From positions 1 to 64,000 of the forward strand of contig CAAGDD010000006.1 in assembly GCA_900768545.1 (NCBI GenBank): 64,000 bases of DNA. The letters are read 5' to 3'. This DNA is from Clostridia bacterium (GTDB taxonomy: Bacteria; Bacillota; Clostridia; Christensenellales; UBA1242). The position numbers were made by a program, and so were the translations under genes. A model generated the notes under the pieces. That model saw only the letters and a list, made by a program, of their open reading frames with translations, was not told the origin of the DNA and ran no database searches. Position 1 is the first letter of the stretch, and each line of letters opens with the position of its first letter. Below, piece by piece: positions 60,201 to 64,000 of this stretch.

Positions 60201-63200
60201 TGGAACAAAATCAAGTGAACAAACTCTTGATATTGAAAAGATTGTTAAAGAATTGACTTTGACAAACATTGTTGACATTTCGACTTATGTTTCAACAAAT
60301 CAAAATGTTTTGACCGCAAATTATAGCGCAAATGGCTTGACAGTTGGCGCAACTTTGACCGCAAATCAAACATTTGACGCTCCACAAGCGTTGGTTGATT
60401 GTGAAGAACTTTCAAATGTTTTGAAGAAGGTTGAAGTTATCAAGAAGCTCGCTGATAGAAAATTGTTTGAAACAACATTCAGTGCAAGTTACAACGGATT
60501 TGCTTTTGACGGAACTATCAAATATCAACAAACTGCCGACGGCAAAGTTGTGTTTGAAATCTTTGTAGATAATGTTTGCGGCGAAAATGTTGTTCTTCGT
60601 TTGCAAGACAATATGATCTATATTAGTTATGGAAATGTCAAGATCAAGCGTGCAATTGAAAGTGGCAACAGTGAAAACAAGACCACATTTGCTCAAATTC
60701 AAGACGCTCTCGCACAAATCACATCATCTAATTTTGCAGTTGAAATCAACTTTGGCGTGTTTGGCGAAATCGTTGAACTTTTGAGAGATTTGCAAATTAA
60801 TGATTATTTTGACAGGCTTGCGATCGGCATTGATGGCACAACTGACAATCTCAACATCTCACTTTCAAATAAGAAAGAATTTTCAAAATCACAAATTTTG
60901 AATTTGAATGTATCATTCGATGAAAACAACCTTCCAAAAGTTGGTGTTGACATTTATGGAATTTTGTTCGCAAACATCGAGTTTGCTGACGCAGAAATTT
61001 CTACAATCAAACCTTATGACGAAAGCGATTATGCAGACTTTAAAGAAGACTTTATCCAAGGCTTGTTTGACAGTCTTGCAATCGAAGAAAATGCAAACGG
61101 CGAAGATTATGTTTATGCATTTGAAAGCGATATCGCAATCCGTTATAGCAAAAACACATTTAGGGGCGAACTTGTGGCAATGCTCGTTCGTGACGAAAAC
61201 AACAATACAATCTTGGGCAATTACAAACCTGCAATTTCACTCCACACAACATCACTTGGCTTAAATTCGTATGTTTATTATATTGATGACACCGCTTATA
61301 TCGACATAAACGGCTTGCAAATCAAGGCACAAGTAAACAAAGAAACGATAAACGAAATTACTGCATTTGTGAAAGAAAACTTCACTTCTGGCACAACTGA
61401 ACAAGAAGCGGAAGAAGTCGCAGAAGTGTTTAGAGTGATTTTGCCAGCAATCGACAAGATCTATGGTAGTTGGGTTGAAGGCGGAGTTCAATTCAACATC
61501 AACGACAAACTTTGGTATACAAAAAATGCAAACTTTGGCGACATTGTTGCAAAAGTTTTGGTTGAAACAAATGACAGCACAATTGTTCCAACAGAAATTG
61601 TTTTAGGAGCAAACATCGATGACCCTAACACAACAACTTATGACGGCGGCTATGCTGACGCTTGGCTTGAAGAAGAACAAGACATCACAAAAGCATTAAA
61701 CTTTGCTGTTTACTTTGAAAATGTTAAGGTTGGCACTTCGGTGAAAGATCTTGACTCAATATTTGTTGTTGAACAAAACGAAAACGCTAAAAATTACAAC
61801 AATATTTTGGGCGTAAAATCAAATTATGAAACTTCACTTCTTGAAATCTTCAATGATTATAAGACTGTGTTTGATGCAGTTAAGACAACTTATGATTATT
61901 TGAAAGAAATGAAATATCAATTCAATGTCAAGGCAACAATTGCTGGCGAAACAAGCATGACGGTCGGCGGCGACATTATTGCAGAACTTTCAGACGACGA
62001 CGCTGAAAATCCAAAAGCACAATATAGACTCAATGACAAACTTGTCAGCGTCCAAGGTGATTTGGATATCACAACTTCACAAGCCGGCAGCAGTGTTCGT
62101 CATTTGGTATCACTTTTGTATTCAAACTATCAAGAAGGTTTGTATGTGACATATTCTCACGGCAACTTGATTGGAAACAAATCATTTAAGGCGAAGATCG
62201 CAAATTCTCACATGAGCGAAATTGTCGCAATGGTGGCAAGATTTGTCGGCATCGGATTAAACGAAACAGCAAAAGAATCTTTGAATTTGGTTGAAAATAC
62301 GACCGACTTTAGATATTTGAGAGAATTGCTTGGATTGGCAAACAGCACAGAAGATTATGAAACTTCAAAAGTTGATGAAATTTTGTCGTCTGTAACTTCT
62401 ATGACAAAAATGCTTAAAAATATCAAACTTGAAAAGAAACAAATTTCTGGAAGTGAACTTTTCGAAACAAAACTTTCAGTTGTTTTGGATTGGGAAAACA
62501 CAGATGCAACAGTCACAATCGTTTTGAGAGAAGAAACATTGGCAGATGGCTCTGTAAAACTTATGCTTCGTGAAATTTCAATTTCAAACCTTGTTTTTGC
62601 AAACAAAACTTTGAATGTTACACTTTCAGTTCAAGATTTCAATGCAGCAAACTTTGATTACAACACAAGTGACGCACACATCGATTTGAGCGATATCTCA
62701 TCGTTCCTTGATGTTGCAGTAAGCACATTAAACACAAAAGGCTTCAACTTCAAAGGCAACACAGTTGTAAATATCCCTGTTGTTGGAACGGTTGAAGTTG
62801 GCTTTGATATTTTGGCAAAACTCAACGATCAAAACAAACTCGAACTTTATATGGAACTTAATGTTGGTGAAAAGAGAGAAGTTACTTGGTCGGCAGTTAA
62901 AGGCAAAGACACTTACACAACTTACAATGTTGTGGCAAGGAAGAAGGCTTGGGATAAACGTATCACAAAGATCACTTATGCAAACGGAATGCTTAATATC
63001 GAAAACAAAACTTATAATTGCAGATCGACCGACTTCTCGACTCCAAAAGATATAGTTAAGACTTATTCATATTCAAAAGATCAAATCGGCGACAATATTA
63101 TGTTGATCGTGACTCAATCACTTGGTCTTACTGACACAGTTCACGACATTATCAAATATGCAATTTCAAAAATTGACCCACATCCAACAATCGAAGAAGC

Positions 63201-64000
63201 AGTTTTGGGCTTTGAAAAGAAGGGTGACGGCTATGTTTTGAAAATCAATGCTGAAAACCTTACTGGCATGAGCGGCGTTAAGGATATGGAATTGACAATC
63301 GGTGTTAGCCAACCTTATAAGACAAGTGTTTATGTTGAAAAGAAAGTCTTTAACAAAGAAACAAAAGAATATGAAACAAAGTCGGGCTATGTTGACAGAT
63401 ATTATAGATTTATCGACAGCATAACAACCGAAATGAACATTTCAGATATTATCATCATTCCTGTAACATTAAATTCTGCTTCTGGCACAAGTTATGTAAC
63501 AGGTGGCGGCGCGACAATCAATACAAACGACTATTACAGAAAAATGTATATTGACCGTGCAAAATATCGCGAAATCAAATTCATTCCTTTCTGCGACAAC
63601 TGCTTATTCAATTCGTTGTTGCTTGCAAGTGGTGAAAAGGTTGTGTTCCCAGAACTTTCAACAAAACAAACCACAGAAAACAACATCACATCTTATTATG
63701 AATTTGATGGCTGGTATTATGACAATGTATTCAAAAAGCCTGTCGAAGGTGATGTTTATGTTCAAGATGATGATATCGTTTTCTTCGCAAAATGGAAGTT
63801 TATCAAAGCTGAAAAAACAAACACTATAAACATTTATCACAATCGTGAACTTATCGAAACTTTGCACATCAAAACTGGCGATGAGATCGATATGAGCGTT
63901 TATGATTTTGTAAATGAAAACAGCGGCTTCTATATCAATGAAGCGTGGACAACAGAACTTGACAGTTTTGTCGTTGGTGACAGCGATTTGAATATTTATG
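57247..64000 (+). CDS. Giant modular envelope protein, 3' truncated (at least 2251 aa)
   Basis: The frame starts at the ATG at 57247 and is open to the window end without a stop. An N-terminal hydrophobic helix (RTFAIYLILTLSVFFGYIEI, about 17-37) anchors or exports it, followed by a Ser/Gly linker. A module of about 165-280 residues is repeated about eight times, each with a strand, a turn with D/N, YV/YL and a GxVKVK-type strand, then a helix: near residues 141, 362, 568, 750, 949, 1115, 1341 and 1620. A Listeria-Bacteroides-type repeat (YEFDGWYYDN and FFAKWKF) appears near residue 2160. The ribosome site (GAGGAG) is somewhat far. The fold may be LolA/LppX-like, which is speculation. Confidence 0.75.
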   Translation, partial: MERPVKKASKWVPKMVRTFAIYLILTLSVFFGYIEIAGKINRDMSSGSNSGSGDFTPPATIMDEITTTFQNFSDINVQGFNFSVANESMNFKISLEGDVQFDREDKKAFIDLKLGYNPNYKKDSQVSAAAVDESEIFKICVNYDHPYVYIKLADKLFKFDVNTGLDMQSLIGFIKQNVKFDAENINLDELMTKIGLGNFDIMEMVNQVTSALNVKVKDAITDEQGNYTIYIGLGLPKGTELKPGEKAPISIRLICDKDFCISSVVLKNQTTLRNGNQVVLRAENIKMNKGLDIADVNEEENMVDMSGLSKYLCYCQNLYKNDFVKANAKIKYKNQNVDAVLTVDSSNKVKAKLDAIYEGAKIKVIYADEDVYLGVEGLKFKFKADDFKTWRDKIEQIVKNQTNQSVADFVKDLANKKLDLASKNINIVDTILDILAGGEKSQEKLVKYMPDNTTLIENQFAMTWESGANITLSHENEMLKKIKVLYDDVDIDVNFEIVENGFDVVGEYFDLTNILPISEIVDRILTDKGLEASASINVKGQTIKANLILNFENDIKALISTKLFGENINVFIDQNKVYLQIGEIVVSGEFAQIDSYIQKIDQMFGTNVSGQLSGDKDVASILAKVVKILDNIKIEKEDGAMAVVKYLNTLAKISIDENKNLKVVVNDEKFDVTATIFESTKQVLMPTAAENIDDLFAKIENIKTLVDGKKFGVTFDLSAYNIALSGTADVDLENKAAVVTIKNTDNSLNAKLIYKNETLYVECSSVKVKVKVESVKNLVDFILPIINKDGSETNAQNSRILTDIFGEDITSLSVTDLLEKIDAKLCGSTSNLAAICVFGSAKTKRAEANITFVENKLDKIEVKIDDIFADAEELDENAQNIVLTARLKDFEEILVDENQYFDILSAISGTANITYTNGDISINATADIKLKLGSDLQIQLTTRLFDEDFTVIVLGKDIYVKAGSVKLHTSLDNLDELTKFVSGLAGTKSSEQTLDIEKIVKELTLTNIVDISTYVSTNQNVLTANYSANGLTVGATLTANQTFDAPQALVDCEELSNVLKKVEVIKKLADRKLFETTFSASYNGFAFDGTIKYQQTADGKVVFEIFVDNVCGENVVLRLQDNMIYISYGNVKIKRAIESGNSENKTTFAQIQDALAQITSSNFAVEINFGVFGEIVELLRDLQINDYFDRLAIGIDGTTDNLNISLSNKKEFSKSQILNLNVSFDENNLPKVGVDIYGILFANIEFADAEISTIKPYDESDYADFKEDFIQGLFDSLAIEENANGEDYVYAFESDIAIRYSKNTFRGELVAMLVRDENNNTILGNYKPAISLHTTSLGLNSYVYYIDDTAYIDINGLQIKAQVNKETINEITAFVKENFTSGTTEQEAEEVAEVFRVILPAIDKIYGSWVEGGVQFNINDKLWYTKNANFGDIVAKVLVETNDSTIVPTEIVLGANIDDPNTTTYDGGYADAWLEEEQDITKALNFAVYFENVKVGTSVKDLDSIFVVEQNENAKNYNNILGVKSNYETSLLEIFNDYKTVFDAVKTTYDYLKEMKYQFNVKATIAGETSMTVGGDIIAELSDDDAENPKAQYRLNDKLVSVQGDLDITTSQAGSSVRHLVSLLYSNYQEGLYVTYSHGNLIGNKSFKAKIANSHMSEIVAMVARFVGIGLNETAKESLNLVENTTDFRYLRELLGLANSTEDYETSKVDEILSSVTSMTKMLKNIKLEKKQISGSELFETKLSVVLDWENTDATVTIVLREETLADGSVKLMLREISISNLVFANKTLNVTLSVQDFNAANFDYNTSDAHIDLSDISSFLDVAVSTLNTKGFNFKGNTVVNIPVVGTVEVGFDILAKLNDQNKLELYMELNVGEKREVTWSAVKGKDTYTTYNVVARKKAWDKRITKITYANGMLNIENKTYNCRSTDFSTPKDIVKTYSYSKDQIGDNIMLIVTQSLGLTDTVHDIIKYAISKIDPHPTIEEAVLGFEKKGDGYVLKINAENLTGMSGVKDMELTIGVSQPYKTSVYVEKKVFNKETKEYETKSGYVDRYYRFIDSITTEMNISDIIIIPVTLNSASGTSYVTGGGATINTNDYYRKMYIDRAKYREIKFIPFCDNCLFNSLLLASGEKVVFPELSTKQTTENNITSYYEFDGWYYDNVFKKPVEGDVYVQDDDIVFFAKWKFIKAEKTNTINIYHNRELIETLHIKTGDEIDMSVYDFVNENSGFYINEAWTTELDSFVVGDSDLNIY

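Overview
The window is AT-rich bacterial DNA with short spacers, strong Shine-Dalgarno sites (AGGAGG-type), near-consensus sigma-A promoters (TTGACA-17-TATAAT) and classic hairpin/T-run terminators. Gene content is that of a low-GC Bacillota: tRNA-linked T-box asnS, recO behind a YqzL-like gene, AddAB instead of RecBCD, dnaG-rpoD, groESL, ComEC-HolA, an isolated Spo0A DNA-binding domain and many small lineage-specific proteins. A Clostridia-like, probably uncultured host-associated lineage is the best guess; no 16S gene or unique marker is present to fix it further.

Layout. 1-5000: end of a secreted repeat protein, small hypotheticals, two membrane proteins and a GNAT-like protein. 5380-7170: promoter, tRNA-Ile, T-box and asnS as one apparent transcription unit. 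7370-8880: a beta-rich surface-type protein, then yqzL-like and recO. 8870-17160: a hypothetical, an RsfA-like DNA-binding protein, then addB-addA for double-strand break repair. 17390-23420: a membrane protein carrying four AT-hooks and a large secreted BspA/Listeria-Bacteroides-repeat protein paralogous to the one at the left edge. 23730-31110: ndk, a PflX-type radical SAM protein, a CNNM/CorC transporter, an FMN reductase, a SecB-like protein, a RimJ/L acetyltransferase, tRNA-Gly, a TraX-like membrane protein, a P-loop protein and an unknown. 31435-38850: groES-groEL, an unknown 494-residue protein, dnaG-rpoD and a zinc-ribbon coiled-coil protein. 39010-44750: a SufS-like enzyme divergent from a DUF3343 protein, a lytic transglycosylase, flavodoxin, two HExxH metallopeptidases and the stand-alone Spo0A-C domain. 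44900-45920: six tRNA genes in two groups plus tRNA-Leu. 45940-48190: a compositionally distinct phosphoesterase/zinc-ribbon gene. 48440-56010: comEC-holA, an HD hydrolase, a 740-residue membrane protein, tRNA-Leu and an RlmD-type methyltransferase. 56170-64000: two envelope proteins, the second at least 2251 residues and running off the window.

The most unusual signals are: three intergenic elements of 128-130 bp with GGGCGAAA/TTTCGCCC ends and a shared multi-hairpin architecture; a stand-alone Spo0A-C gene next to an ImmA/IrrE-like peptidase gene; a membrane-anchored coiled-coil protein with four AT-hooks; a giant envelope protein built of about eight beta modules; several genes whose promoters predict leaderless mRNAs; an exact tRNA T-arm sequence split by a palindromic insert; and a tRNA-Ile fused in transcription to an Asn T-box leader. 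No CRISPR array, insertion sequence or prophage was found.
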